DNA of 64,000 nt from Chimonanthus salicifolius (taxonomy: Eukaryota > Streptophyta > Magnoliopsida > Laurales > Calycanthaceae). Under the pieces are notes generated by a model. It did not search any database and was not told the origin of the DNA. It saw only the letters and a list, made by a program, of their open reading frames with translations. The stretch is taken from contig CM023540.1 in assembly GCA_013350335.1 (NCBI GenBank), forward strand, positions 26,019,175 through 26,083,174, written 5' to 3'. Below are positions 39,016 to 53,100 of the stretch, piece after piece. Position 1 is the first letter of the stretch. The number at the start of each line of letters is the position of its first letter. A program made the position numbers and the translations under genes.

Positions 39016-42000
39016 CTGCGGTTACCAAAACAAAAGCAGTGTGGCAGCTTATAGACATTCTTTCACAAATAAATGCTACATAATGAACTGGAGCACATTT
39101 ACCAACATATGCACAAACTTACAGGGACACACAAGCACACATTTACAAGCTGCCAACATTTGGCAACATGAGAAGTATGAAATATGTGATGTATACTTGA
39201 ACAATCTATAGTATATATGGTCACATCTCCTTCATTTCAATTCTATTTTTTCAAACCACCCAAACGGTTATTAGGACGAAACCTGAGTTGTGTTTTTTGG
39301 CCGTGGAAAGTGGGCCCCCAGTGCATTAAATGATACATGTGTATCGCGGTTTTTTTTCCCCTTCGCATCTTTGGATTTTTACATAGGATATTGGGCCATT
39401 GATCCATTGCTTCCATAGCATTCCTCTAATCGAGATACGCAAAAATTAAACTTTCAGTACAAGGGCTTCATGATGAAGCCTGTACCAACCATTTAAAGTC
39501 ATTGAACAATGAAATAACAAAGTTCCATATAAAAAAATCAAGCAATCAGCCCATTGATTCACAGTATTTAGGTGTGATCAATTCCATTTGGATACTAGCA
39601 AAAGGCTTTCACTGCTTATTGGTTCAGTTTTTGGGCATTCTCTTGAAAAGTACCATGAGTTGGTTTCATCATGTGGCCAATCAAAATTTCTCTAATGCAA
39701 AATAGGGGGGGTCCAAATTGAAGTCCGGCTGAAGAAAAAAATGAAGGAAAAAGAAAAGGAGAAAGAGAACACAAATAGTGGTTGTACAAACTGCACAGAA
39801 CTAGAAGGATAACATTGGAAAAGGAAATAAAATTACAACTAGAAGAATAAACTTACTTGTATTCACATGTGAAAGCTCTAGCCTGGAACAACTTCATTGC
39901 TTGATTAATCCCATTGCCAATCCTGTCATGGTTAGCAGCCATATCACCCTCATATAGCCACAAACTATACCACTGGGATAAACTAATGTGCAAGGTCCAA
40001 ATAGAATTTAGTTGCAAAAGTAAATGTTATTTACCTAGCAAGCATGGGTCTTATGGGTATGCCTGGTGTCATCGACAAAGTTGTGGGAGAGAATTCAATG
40101 CCTTTGCTCAAGAGAGTAGGAACAAGCAAATCCTGCTTTGTGTACAACCAATGGCAAGCATGCATGTATAAAAAGCACATATTAAAGGAACATCATTGTA
40201 GAGGAGCTTTATGTTTGTATATAATGTATGTTTCACCTGAATACCATCATGCATGGAACTATATGCACAATAGGCATGTTCGGCCCACCCAATATACATG
40301 GATGTATTCATTGAAAAGGTCTATTCAAGGATGACGCAGGCATCATTGGCAATGAAGGCCAAACCCAAATAGGTGAGAAAATAGCCTTGGTCCCATTTGA
40401 AAGTATGGTTTTTGTTTGTCCAGATCAAAGGAACTTCATTCGAAAGGGTTCTAGCTTTTTGCTAGATTCATCAGGCATTTAACACAGAAGGGAAGTAAAA
40501 AGGGGGACCGGATAGGATTTTCCAGGAGACTGATTCTCTCACCCAGGTAATTCCACTTGACTTGATCTCTAGTATATTAAAACCCATCTCTCTTGTATGG
40601 TTACAAAAATACAACAAGATTCAATGGAATTTCAATTAAAAAAAATCGAAAACAGAAAACATAGGACTACAAATGGCAGATAATGCTAATAAAATATACA
40701 ATATGAGCATAGAGAACGTACCAAACTAGGAAGAATATTATATGCCTCAACAACTGCCGCAGAAATGCACTAGCAAGAAACAAAAACCACTTTAGAAACA
40801 AAAGTTCATAAATTCATAGTAGTACGTAAGCCAATTTTTATGTATAATAGGGGTAAAAGGTCCATTAAGATATTCCTCAAGTACACAAGATGATACTGGA
40901 GAAAAGGAAAAATATATGGAATAAGAGACTGAGAAGCCTAAAACATTTTTCCCCTGAGAAATAGATCAGCTTAGAACTTCAGTCTAGCATTTGTATCAAC
41001 TAAATCAATCATAGCTGCAGAACGTTCAATACATGGATCTATGAAGCACACATGGATTAAACCTGAAGCTGCACTTTTAGGCCTTCAGATTCTCCATCAC
41101 GAAGCAAATACTGAGAGGAGTTCAGGATCACAGCCTGGGCCAATGCTGGGAGAACAGTTCTCATCATGGCCCCAATGCGCAAATTTCGAACCTATACAGT
41201 GATGGTATATGAGGTTATTAATAAATAGGATAGTTTATCAGAAAAAAAGAAAAATAAAAAAGATAATATGATAAAACCTGATGGGAACAAAATAACTGAA
41301 AGAAACAAGTGCTAGATGCATCGGTACCCCCTTTTTAGTTCTAGTCACTTGTGTGGGAAGGGGGCTAGAATATTAGAGATGCACTAAATTCTCTCTGACA
41401 ATAATCTATTTCCTTCCCTGCCCTTTTCAATTCTTTACAGTACATTTGTTGGAGTTAGTAAAAAAAAAGAAAGGATAGAAGTTGAACATGGAGAACAGAA
41501 ATAGAAATCTGGGTCAAGGGCAGGCTGTTAAAGATCATAAAGGTGTCAAATTAAATAACGGAATTAGTACTAATTCACAGTTATTTCTTGGATGAGAATG
41601 CCTTGTGATGCATGTCCAAAGTGTTGTATGATGAGCTATGCGAATATAACCCTGAGTGGGTGCATGAGTTGTGTTGAGAATTTAATGGATGAGAATATTG
41701 TGTATGCATGTCTGACATGTACAGAGTATGAGGTGTGAGTGAGACCATGAGCACAATGGTGAGTGAGGCATGTTGGAGTATTGAGGGAGAGTGACACAAA
41801 GTAAGAGTAGTGGCGAGAGAAAGGGCACGAGTCGTGAAGTGAGAGTAGCGAAGTGAGAGTAACGACATTGCAATGCGAGCATGTGTGTGTGTCACTAAGT
41901 GAGAGTAGTGGCAATCATCGTGAAGTGAGAGTAGCGATGGCACCTTGAGTGTGCATACGCCATGAAATGAGTAATGGAAATGTGGTGGTATTGTGGAGAT

Positions 42001-45000
42001 GGGTGAGGGTAGAGGAGATGATTGAGTGACCACCCAAATGGCATGAGTTGCATAATGAGATGATTGTGCATATGCATGTACTGTGAGTGTGATTGTGATG
42101 TGTTTAACATGTGTATGTTATGTGGCATGAGATGATGCGTATGTGATTTATATGGTTCTCTCACTGGGCATGTGGAGCTCACCTGATGTAGGACACAGGG
42201 GACACAGGGATAAGGTAACCTAAATGCCTAATATGGTTATAAAAAGATTAAATGATGCCTCCTCAATCTAAAATGGGCTGAAATTAATCACTCAATTAAT
42301 ATAGGCAATTAATTAATATAAATTTATCACAGATAATCATGCAAATACTAAGAATCTAATATGTTTAATAGGAATAATGGGGTCCAAAAGATTATGTATT
42401 AAATGGATTAAATGGGTCAATGGTCAAAGATAGGATATATTGGGATTTAATGGGCATATGGTTCGAAATAATAAAATAAGGGTAAGGTAATGGTTGGCTG
42501 GGAAAGAAAGAAATGGGAGACGGGTGTGGGAGAAAAAGGGGCTTGCGGCAAAGGCTTGTAGCAGATCTGGGATTAAAGGAGTGAGGCGACAAGTCAGGGG
42601 TGGACTAGAGGGGGACAGAAGGCACTCTGGGAGTAAGGAGGGCTGGCGGAAACTAGAAGAAGGGTATAAGGGTTGCGGCAGGGCCAGATGGCCTTAAAAG
42701 GAGGAGGCAACAAGGAAGGAGGGACCTTGGAAGGGTGGCGAAGGCCTAGAGAGGGTAACAGGTGGTGGCGGAAGTGCAAATCTGGTAGAGATACTAACAT
42801 ATCTGGTGTGCGATGGGTTACATATGCTTGGCGCTGTAGCAGGAGGGGTTATGGTGACTTGCGGCAATCCAAATGGGTCTGTGGGAGCGGTGCGACAGCA
42901 ATGGGAAGCATGATAGAGGGTGGCGATGGCAGATGAATGGACTATGGGGTGGCCGATGGCAAGGGATGGGGTTAAGAATGGTGGCGGAAGTCAGGGAAGC
43001 CCAAAGAAGGGGGCAGATGGATCTGGTTACAGGTGGCAGTGACAGGTAGGTTTGGAGATGGGCAGCAAAAGAGAAGAAAGGGAAAAAAAAAAAGAGAAGA
43101 GATGAAGAAGATAGAATAGTACCTGATTTGGATGGCTTCTCACCGTCCGGGCTTCTCGCCAATGCATGATTTCTCACCACGAATCCCTTCGCAGGAGGCA
43201 GACTTTGCAGAACTCAAAACTTTCATTAATCAATAATCAATTTACCCTAATGAGGGATTACAAAGTCCTTATAATAAACTAACAATCACAATGACCAAAA
43301 TACCCTCAAATCTAAAAAAGACTAAAATACCCTCAAATAATCTAAAAAAAAATACATCAAGTCAAATAAATAAATGAGAAATCAAAGCTCCAAAATGCTC
43401 CGCATCATCACCCCTTACCTTTCAGGCACTACGATGGAGGAGGGGTCAGGCAAACCCCAGGAGCTTGCATAGATGGTGGAGCTGATAGCCCTAGATGCTA
43501 GTTTTATTTCATTTGACAAACCATTATAATTTATTTGAGAGACATGTATTATTTTGAGATGTGGCTTTGATATTCTTGAGTTATGTGATTCAGACTTACA
43601 TTTATTGAGTTAGACATATGATGAGACCTGAAAGCTTGTTTCCGTTTGAGTTACGAGATATATATATATATATATATATTTTTTTTTTGATGTTGATTTT
43701 ACTAGAACCTTGGGTTTGTTGTGATGTTGATGTTAACCCTTGGACTTGAGTTAGAATTGGTGAGTTGTTGAGCGGGATTGAGTAGGTCCCCTTTCAAAAA
43801 AAATTTGCAACAAGATTTCCAAGAGTCGGAATGTGACGTCAGATTAAGACTTGTGAGCTAGAGTTAGCTCAAGCGCCAGTCGTGGGGTGGGGAGTGACAA
43901 CCCCTCTGCTTAAATGACTGAGAAAACATTTGTTTCTAGACATTTGACCTTCAAAGAAAAATATCTACCCAGCTCAATTTTGTCAATCATCTCTATCAGT
44001 TGGGATCCCAAATGATGAGTAAACCACCAGGATTACACACTAAAACTTATGCAAACCAATCACCCCTTTGTTCCCCCATATCTCCCATATATCTCATTAA
44101 AAAAAAAATCGCTCTTCTGATTTCCTGGGCATTGAATTATTTTTTTCCTCACCTATCTTTGAACAACTCCACTTCCTCCTCCTCTCCAACCCCTTACATT
44201 CCAAATCAGTGCCTTCATTTTGACAATTTTTTAGATAACTGATTACATTCATTATAGGGTAGAATGGACAAGTAGAACTTGAAAAGACAACCCCAAATAG
44301 ATGGGATTTTGAGTTTGACGATGATGATGATGACAATGATGTAAAGTTGGATTCTGTCCCCTAAAGGTTGTTTTTGGGTGTTATTTGCACCCTTAGAGCT
44401 CTTGTTCTATGTGTTACCGTTTAAAAATAAAAATAAAAAAACAGTAGCTCATGTCATAATGAATTTTTTACGAAGTCCTATATTACAAAAGTATTCAGAA
44501 TATTTCAAAATTGATTCTTTCCCTTTTTCTAGCAATCCTCTTTGCTGACCTTTTCTTAAACCTTATGTAAGTCGAGCATAATCCCGCCGTATGAGGACTC
44601 TAATAAATGCACTATTACCTTGAAGCAAAGCAGAATCACTTGGATATGCATGCATAGAGATCTATAGTACTGTAGCCCAAGTAAAATAAGAATCATGAAT
44701 CACTAAATGTCCAACCAAAATCAATAGGAAATATCATACCAAAGTTCGAACTAGAAATTTCATTTCCTTCTCTCTACAAGAACGCATTAAATTTACAACA
44801 AGGCTCCTCCTACGAATGGCACTTCCACTGCCTGTTTCCATGCTGAACAGTTACAAGAAACAAAACAAGGCACAGATCAATTTTAACTAGTGAAACAAAA
44901 ACCAAACTCTAATAAGCAAAAGAACACTGCTATTGTAATTAAAAAAAAGAAAATAGAACTATTAAACAGATGCAAAAATACATGGAAAAGATGTAGGAAG

Positions 45001-47063
45001 CTTTGGATGCTACCTTTTCAAAAAGTAACGTGTTTTTTCAAGAAAGGAAATGTCTTTCTAAGGGTTTTTTTTTTAGCAGTAAATGTCTTTCTATGTTGAA
45101 ACCTATTAAATCAAAAAAAGCAAACAACTTTTACAAAAAAAAGTAAATAAAAAATAGTAGGCCTTGCTTTCCATGATTATCATTTCCAATCTTCGGTCTG
45201 GAAATCCATTCTCAACTAGTGGAATATTTTCAAGCAGATTTATCGACACTTCAATTAAGCCATCCTTTCCTTTTTTTACCTTTCAGAGAATTTGTAAAGT
45301 GTTACACCGTCAAAGGTCAAAGGCTTTCGCTGGACAACCTTCCTAGTTAAATCCTAACCACTTATACCCTTAAGGAATTTCTCCTTCTGCAAGAAGTGAT
45401 TTGCTGGAGCATTAAGAATCCATTGATCATCTGTCCTTTCTTGTCTTTATGTAGTGCCAGTTTTTTTTTTTTTTGGCTTCCTCTCCCTCTTTGCCATTCA
45501 TTAGGTTCTTTGCTCTTCTTTAAGGATCTCATAATAGGGTGGGATTCTAGGCCCTTCTCAAAGAAAGGCCAGACACTAAGGAAGTTAGTACCTTTGGCAA
45601 TAGCATGGTTTTTCTAGCTTGATTGCAACAAACAAGTGTCTGTGGATAAAGCATCGACAAGAAGTTCAATGACCCATAGGATTAACCAAAACATCATACA
45701 GTGGGCAATGGCAGTGGATTCTTCTACAGGTTGCTTGGAAGATCAATTCAGTGGAAATTGGGCATACATATTCTAGAGAGACATTAAATTGTATTCGTCA
45801 ATAACTTCCCTTTGTATTTATTTCATCTGAAGCTTGTGATCCCTACCAAGATCTCCTTGGTTGTGGCTCACAACTTTGTAATTTTTTTTTATTACCAGCA
45901 AATTTCTTCACTATCAACAAAGGTGGTGGTGGTGGGGTGGGGGGAAGCATCAAAGCAGCCCTTCCCAGAAATGGCAGTGTCTCGCATATTCCTTTAATGA
46001 AGACGTTGAAAGAAGATTAGAGAAGATATGTATTTACGAGGGAAAAAGAAGAAGTCAAAGAGAAGGATATGCACTGCATATTTATTACCAGTAAATTCCT
46101 TAAATATGGGGGTGAAAGAAGATTAGAGAAGAGATGTATTTAAGAGGGGAAAAGAAGAAGTCAAAGAGAAGGATATGCGCATAAAAACCAATTGTATCTT
46201 GAGAACATCTACAGTCTATACTTGAGAAGAGTAATGAGTAGACTGGTAATTAAAACATGATACAACGCTATACAGGTTCTTGAATCGAGTTTCCTGCTGC
46301 ACATATTTACTATAAAGATAGGGCACACAGTTATGGGGTAAAAATAAATAATAAATAAATAAAATTGTGATAGATAGAATGAATCAATAAATAAGTGGCA
46401 ACCAAAGTTTGAAGAATCGATAAGTGGTGGAACTAATGATTGCTTTGGAATCAAATACAATGAATTTCTTCGAAATAAAATACTACAAAAAGTAACTTCT
46501 TATCCCAGATATTAATTTGGATTTAGAAGGGATTACCTCCTACCAAATATGGTGGAACATCTAAAGAGTCAAAGGTTGATAAGGTTGAGTGGAAAAGTAG
46601 AACACAGAAAGCTGACCCATATAGATTGCATAAATGACACCGATAATGATGACGATATAAAGAATCTTAGAATCCCTTTTATTTGATTAATAAGGTTAAA
46701 AAAGGAGGTTTGGGGTTTATTCTGGTTAGAATATGGTAGAACCAGATTGAAGATGTATTTCATTGTGTAGTAGTGCAAGAACATTCATGTAACTTGATAA
46801 TGTTTTGAACTGAACAGACCATAGCAGCTTTTATGAGACAAAAGTTTCACTGTCTCAATGATCAGGGATAAAAGATACACAAATATTGAATCAGGCTCCT
46901 TGCAAGCTGATAAATTTTCCAAATGATTGTGAAACTTTCAGGATGAGATGAGAAAATCCAAAGGTGGGAAATATTCCTCCATGCAAATAGCAAGAGGCAG
47001 AATGCAGTCTTCGCCTTCGGAAGCTATTGATGTTTCACATATTCATCCAAGTGAACATCTAGG

Positions 47064-47108
<45 letters not shown>

Positions 47109-50100
47109 TTCACTCACAATAGATGCAAACTGAATTCCCTTTTCACCAAACCATGAGCAAAAATGTTGTCCAGAATGGGGACACATGCTCACGATTGAAG
47201 GAACCATTACAAACGAGCATGCAGCACAGTTCATAGATGCTTATTTTACGAGCACAAATTTGGTGGGCTCAAGTCAATTTACCTTTTCAGAAAAAGGGGA
47301 ACCATGCAGTCGGATTAGACATTGGTAAGTCAATTTTATCCACCATTTCAATACCTTATCTTACGAAGCACAGAAAATACTTCTCGGATTGAAAGTGGGC
47401 GAGGTTGAGCAAGTAATGATTGTGTCTGCCGACATGCCTGTGCAACGTCACCTTTAAAAATAAAAAGAAATAAAGAATCATCCAAAGGAATACAGACATG
47501 TATCAGAAACAGAGTGAAGTAACAAACCACAAAAACAAAGAAACAATGCCTACCAAGATCACCCAAATTATTATACATCTCTCTTATTCTTGACCTGTTG
47601 GTTCCACATGCCTCTTCTAGTGCAGCTGAAACTAGACTGCCACCGATGTTTAGTTCCTGCCACCCAAGATTATGATTAATGACAGTATAAAAAGTAGCAA
47701 TCTATGACGAGTCTAGATAGAACATGCCAATAATTTAATGGTGTGAATATGAAAAGAGACAATATAGAAGACAGAAAGAAATAACATTTTTTTTTAAAGT
47801 TACAGAAAGAAATAACATTGGAAATGGTACAAAAATTAAATCTTATCTTTGGTTTTCCAGTTGACAATAGAGATGAAGGAAATCAGATAAAACAGAAGTT
47901 CATGCAGAAGCCAACAAAAATAAAAAAGCAGTACTCACGCTAAGCAGAAAATAATCATGACTGCATATAGACATTACTAGTTTAAATTCAGCTAATTTTA
48001 GGTAATTTTTTTGAACTTAAAAACTTCATTCTATGGTTTTTTTGAACTGAATAATGCAGAGGGGGAAAAAACCTTTTTCAAGAGAGATGAAAAAGTAAAA
48101 ATCATGGCACCTTCTAGCTGATTTCAGTAAATAATCAGGCAAAATGACATCAGGAAATATCAGAGCAATAAAGCCTATATTCTTTTCTGAAGAGCATCTG
48201 AAAAGCTACATACTCTGAAAAGTGGCCACCACATGATCGTTTTGGCCATGACTCTCCATCGACAATTTTTCGTGTGCAAAATTTTCAACTGAAACTCCAT
48301 TCCAGTGTCACATTTTCAACCACTTTATCATATCATAAAGTTTGTCCACATCTAAACACCCTAAACAGTCTAAAATCCATTAAAAAAGAAAACCTCCATT
48401 CTTTATAGCTGCTGCACGATTGCACGTTTTCTCAGTACTTTCAAAATTAGGACAACAAATTGATAACATTATTAAGACCAATTTATAACAATACTGTATC
48501 ATCCATTAAGATGAGACCCAAAAATGTAGTGAAAAGTGATGACCACAGTCAACGCAATGGGGTAGGACTAATGGCCAAGAACCCACCTCTTCAAGTGGGA
48601 GGTCTTGAGTTCAATTCCCACTCCCCCAAAGGGCCACTTCCCATAGTTGTACCCAGTGTGTGTGGATAGGGAGGTTTGCACATGCCCCAAGGATTAGTCA
48701 GGTGCTCTAAGAGGCCTGAACACCTAAGTCTTAAAAAAAAAAAAAAGTGAGGACCACAGCTCAAATGTAGGAAACATGTATTGGAAATTCAACCAGCAAA
48801 CTTTCAGAGAGAGACTATAATTTTTTTCCAGTTAATTCAAGGACCTTTAACAGGGACCTATTGTAGGTCCTGTCCACTAAATAAAATAGTCATTTTAAAA
48901 ATTCCTTTTTCACAAAGTAATATAAAAATATATAGACGATGTAAATATAGAGAAATGGAATGCCTATCAATCAATAACAACTGACTTTGTCTCTTAAGAA
49001 TGCTACAGCAATTGCCTAATTGCCATATCAACTGTTCTGCATACAGGTTTTAAGTTTTCTCCCTATGAAATAAAAGTTATTCCCTTACCTTTAAAGAGAA
49101 AAAATGCAATACTATAAGGAAACTAATGAAGCTAACTCAGAGATTGGAAATTTGGAATTACTTCATTAGTTTCTACTTTGATCTTTGACAATTTGTTTAC
49201 TAAATTAGATAAAGTTTCATGTGGGCTTGTAATGGGTCTAAGATATGCTATCACCCAAGTGCTACTATTAGTAGGCCTTAAGACTCGTGACTAAGTAATG
49301 CGGACATCGACAGTGTAGAAAATTATATTTTTGATCTAGGCGGACTCATTATCAAATTAGCAAGTTCGAGATCCGAATCAAAAGATGAAAATTTTATTTT
49401 CGGTCCCGGTGGGTGCGTGAACAAGTTGGGTCAGCTCAAAATCCAAAATGAGCCTCTTTAAAATGGGGCAAAACTTGAAGCCAAATTAAGATGGAGACCC
49501 AACGTTTTGAGATTTAAGAATCCCAGATATATTGGGATTGGGTGACAAGTATACACGTTGGCTGATGCTAGCTTAGAGTTATTAGGATTAATTATATTTA
49601 GCTATTTCTAATTTAGGTGATATGTTTTATTTAGAACTTAGCTTATTTGAATTTTAGTTTTAGTAGGATTCAAAATATGGAGGGTCGGCTCCTATTTTTG
49701 ATGATACAGTCGGTTTCTTTTTCCCCTTATTTAAGGAGTCGTATGTAGCCAGATTGAGGGGATTATTTTGATCAATAAAATTGGTATTTTTCCTTTTGCA
49801 AACGGTGGTTTTGCTGTGATTTAATTTACTGCATGAGTTGCAGAGTTGCTGGAAAATCCAGCCCTGTTCCGCTGACTGAAACAGGTTAGAATCCCTGTTT
49901 TGTGCAGATTTGAGTGCTGCAACAGATTGCAGACTTTGTTGTTTCAGGCCTATTGTAGACATCGATCTACAACCCAGCCAGCAACCAGCGTGTGTTGCTG
50001 TTTATCTGGCTATTCGGACGTGTGGAGGTGACTGGGAATTCCACTTATACCACCAGTTTTAGCCGATAACTTCATTGGAATTCAAGGCCAGATTTGTCGC

Positions 50101-53100
50101 CCAATCGCAGAGAGGTGATTTGTTTTATCTGTTGAATGTGTACCAAACCCAGATTTCTGAACTTTGGTTGATTCATCAGCGCCTACCTCTAGTATGAAGG
50201 TCAAGCGTGGCCAGCTTATCTCCAGAGTAAACACTGTTGATCTCCTGATATTCAGCATACTTATTTTGATCGGGTTATTCAAAGTCATCATTAAAGCTTC
50301 CGCTATAATTCAAGGTTAGGTATTCTTCATCCTACCTAGCCTACATCACTAAGTCAACTTGGCTGTAAGTTAGAAGGGTAGTATAAAGTGAGATAAGTAG
50401 ATAGTGGTTAGTGGGATGAGAAGAAAGGAATACACATGTGTAACTGTTGTTTCTGGAAGATTATGGAATATTTACGTATTCAGAATTTGTCTTAATTGCG
50501 GTTCATTCCTACCCGGATAAAAACAAAATCTTGTAACATTTAAGATCGATCAGCTGGTCAGAGCCCGAAATGTCCAAACTTACCAACAAAGAACGAATAG
50601 AAAGACTCAAAACCAATGCTCTTGGGATATCAGAGATGATCCATCATTTCGATGCCACCGACCGTACTGATTTGCAATGGCTGCTGGCAGACTCCAAATG
50701 GATGAAAATTCTTTGCAAGTAAACTACAGGAATAACTGGATCACGAAATTATCGAGAAACATTGCCTTCAACCAGTCTGCAAAATCAAACAGCACAAAAT
50801 GGAGAAGCAAGTCCATCCTCAGATAATCATGTTCCTCTCGCACTCGGTACATTAAAATGGATTTTCCACGATATTCAGGAACACAACCAACTGAATGGCT
50901 TAATCATGTAGATAGTTTTTCAAATATCAAGGAACGTAGGTGACGCTCGCTAGTTTCATTGGGAAGGAGAAGCCAACCAATGGTACCAGTAGATAGAAGA
51001 AACATATGGTGAAGTACCATGATCTACCTTCACTGAAAAGCTATGTGTGCAATTTGAACCGAGTAAATACGAGGCTTTTGACGAAGCACTCTCAAAAATT
51101 AGACAGGTTGGAACGGTTCGAGAATATCAACAAGAATTTGAACGCTTATCAGCAGGCATTAATGAGTGACCTGAGAAATCTTTATTGGGAGCTTGCTAAT
51201 CAGCAAGTGGTTGATAACCCCAATGAAGTTTCTGCTGCTGTGGCCAGAGAGACAAAAGAGAAGCTTCAAGAGGTGCACAAATGTGAAGAGGAGAAGTTCA
51301 GACAAAAAGGCCGGATTCACGACATGAACTTGAAAGATGTGGGGACCCATTACTTCTACCGTTCCTTCAAAGCTCAAAATTAGAAAAATAATATCCTTTC
51401 TGTTTCTAATGTTCATGAAAATGTTGTAACTGTGTAATTTACTCAACTTTTGTTTATTTTTTTTATTTTTGAATGAACTTTTGTTGATTATTTCACCAAT
51501 TTGCTTTGTCCTTCTAATGTAAATTCTAGTGTGTTCATGAGTAGATGCCCTTCAGTAGGTTATCTGATGAAAGTGTTTAGTGCTTGTCTAGGGATGTTAC
51601 TCTAAAGGAGGTTGAAGACATAGTTTTTGTGGCCAACCCAATAAAAGCTCCTTGGTGGCTGGTTCGGATAGATTCAATAGTCATTTCTTCAAGACTCGAT
51701 GGGCTGTGATTGTTGATGAAATTGTCATAGCAGTAAGAAGTTTCTTCCAGTCTTCCTGCATGCTGCAGCAGATCAAAGCCACCTTCCTCACTCTTTTCCC
51801 CAAGAACAATGGTGCGGACACTCCTAACAAATTTAGACCTAATGCTTTGACAGATGAGTTGTACAAGATTATTTCTCATATTCTTGTTAGTAGAGTTAAG
51901 AAGCACATTCCAGAGCTGATAAGTCCCTACCAAACTGACTTTGTGCTGAAGCGAAATATCAACTCTAACATTGCCTTAAGCCATGATTTGATTTGTGTGA
52001 TTCATTTAGAATCTAGGCCTCCTAGCATAAGTATTAAAATTGACCTGCACAAGGCTTATGAAGTGTGAAATGGAGTTGTGTATTGGATCTTCTGCAGAAA
52101 ATGAATTTCAGTTTGGCTGGGATAGAGCAGTGTAGTGGTAAGGAAATAGATTTCATTAATAAAAGGTGCAAATACAAAAAGGATCAATACATCAAATGAG
52201 AGATGATCTAGAAGAATTAGACCAAAGAAGTAAAATGTAACGACCCTACCCCAACTTCCTAGTGTAATATTGTCCGCTTTGGGCCCACTCTACCCTGAAG
52301 GTTTTGCTTTGGGCCCTGGCCCACATGGCCAGGCCCAAAAGGCCTCACATGGGAAGAGGGGGACTTTCCCTCAAATAAACTCCCTCACACCCAGCCCAAC
52401 TGTCGATGTGGGACAAATCCTACACCTAGTTGGGTGGTGTTGGAGTATCACAATCCACCTCCTTTAATACCAGAGCCATCCCCGACTCTGTCACATCACA
52501 GAGGTAGAGGGCCCACAAAGTTCGAGTATTGAATCGTGCTCTGATACCACTTGTAACGACCCTACTCCAACTTTTGAGTGTGATATTATCCGCTTTGGGC
52601 CCACTTTGCCCTCAAGGTTTTGCTTTGGGCCCTGGCCCCATTGGCCAGGCCCAAAAGGCCTCACATGGGAAGAGGGGGCTTTCCCTCAAATAAAGCCCTT
52701 CACACCCAACCCAACTGTCAATGTGGGACAAATCCCACACCTAGTTGGGTGGTGTTGGGGTATCACATAAAAACATAACAAGCTACAAAAATAGAAGGCA
52801 TCAAAAAGAGAGATGCTAAGTCCCTGTTCGAACACCGCCTTCTTCAAAGAAAGAACACCGGATGGAGCAGTGCATTGCAGAGCCTTCTAAGTCCTAATCA
52901 ATGGCAGCACTTCTGGATTTTTTTTAAAAGCAATAGGGGGTTAAGACAAGGGGATCCTATTTCTCCTTTTCTTTTTTTGGTAGTCATCGATGCTCTTGCT
53001 GTCAAGCTTACTGAATTTGTGAATGTAGGCCGTATTTCCACTCCTTTCTCAAGGGGCTCGTTGCTATATCCCACTAGCTGTTTGCTGATTATTTACTTAT

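Noticed and set aside
41830..41945. CRISPR-like array
   Set aside because: Repeat units are only about 10 bp, degenerate and irregularly spaced, in plant nuclear DNA.
41581..42033. 150-codon His/Ser/Thr-rich open frame on the minus strand
   Set aside because: Low-complexity product of GTGAGAG-type repeats; no start context or family match.
42494..42936. Overlapping Gly/Arg-rich open frames
   Set aside because: They lie within the solo LTR and arise from GGN-rich composition on one strand only.
48600..48625. Functional tRNA gene at the B-box-like sequence
   Set aside because: No cloverleaf can be formed; the A-tail and flanking duplication show a SINE.
51006..51383. 125-codon open frame as a coiled-coil protein
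   Set aside because: It is the LINE ORF2 linker between endonuclease and reverse transcriptase.
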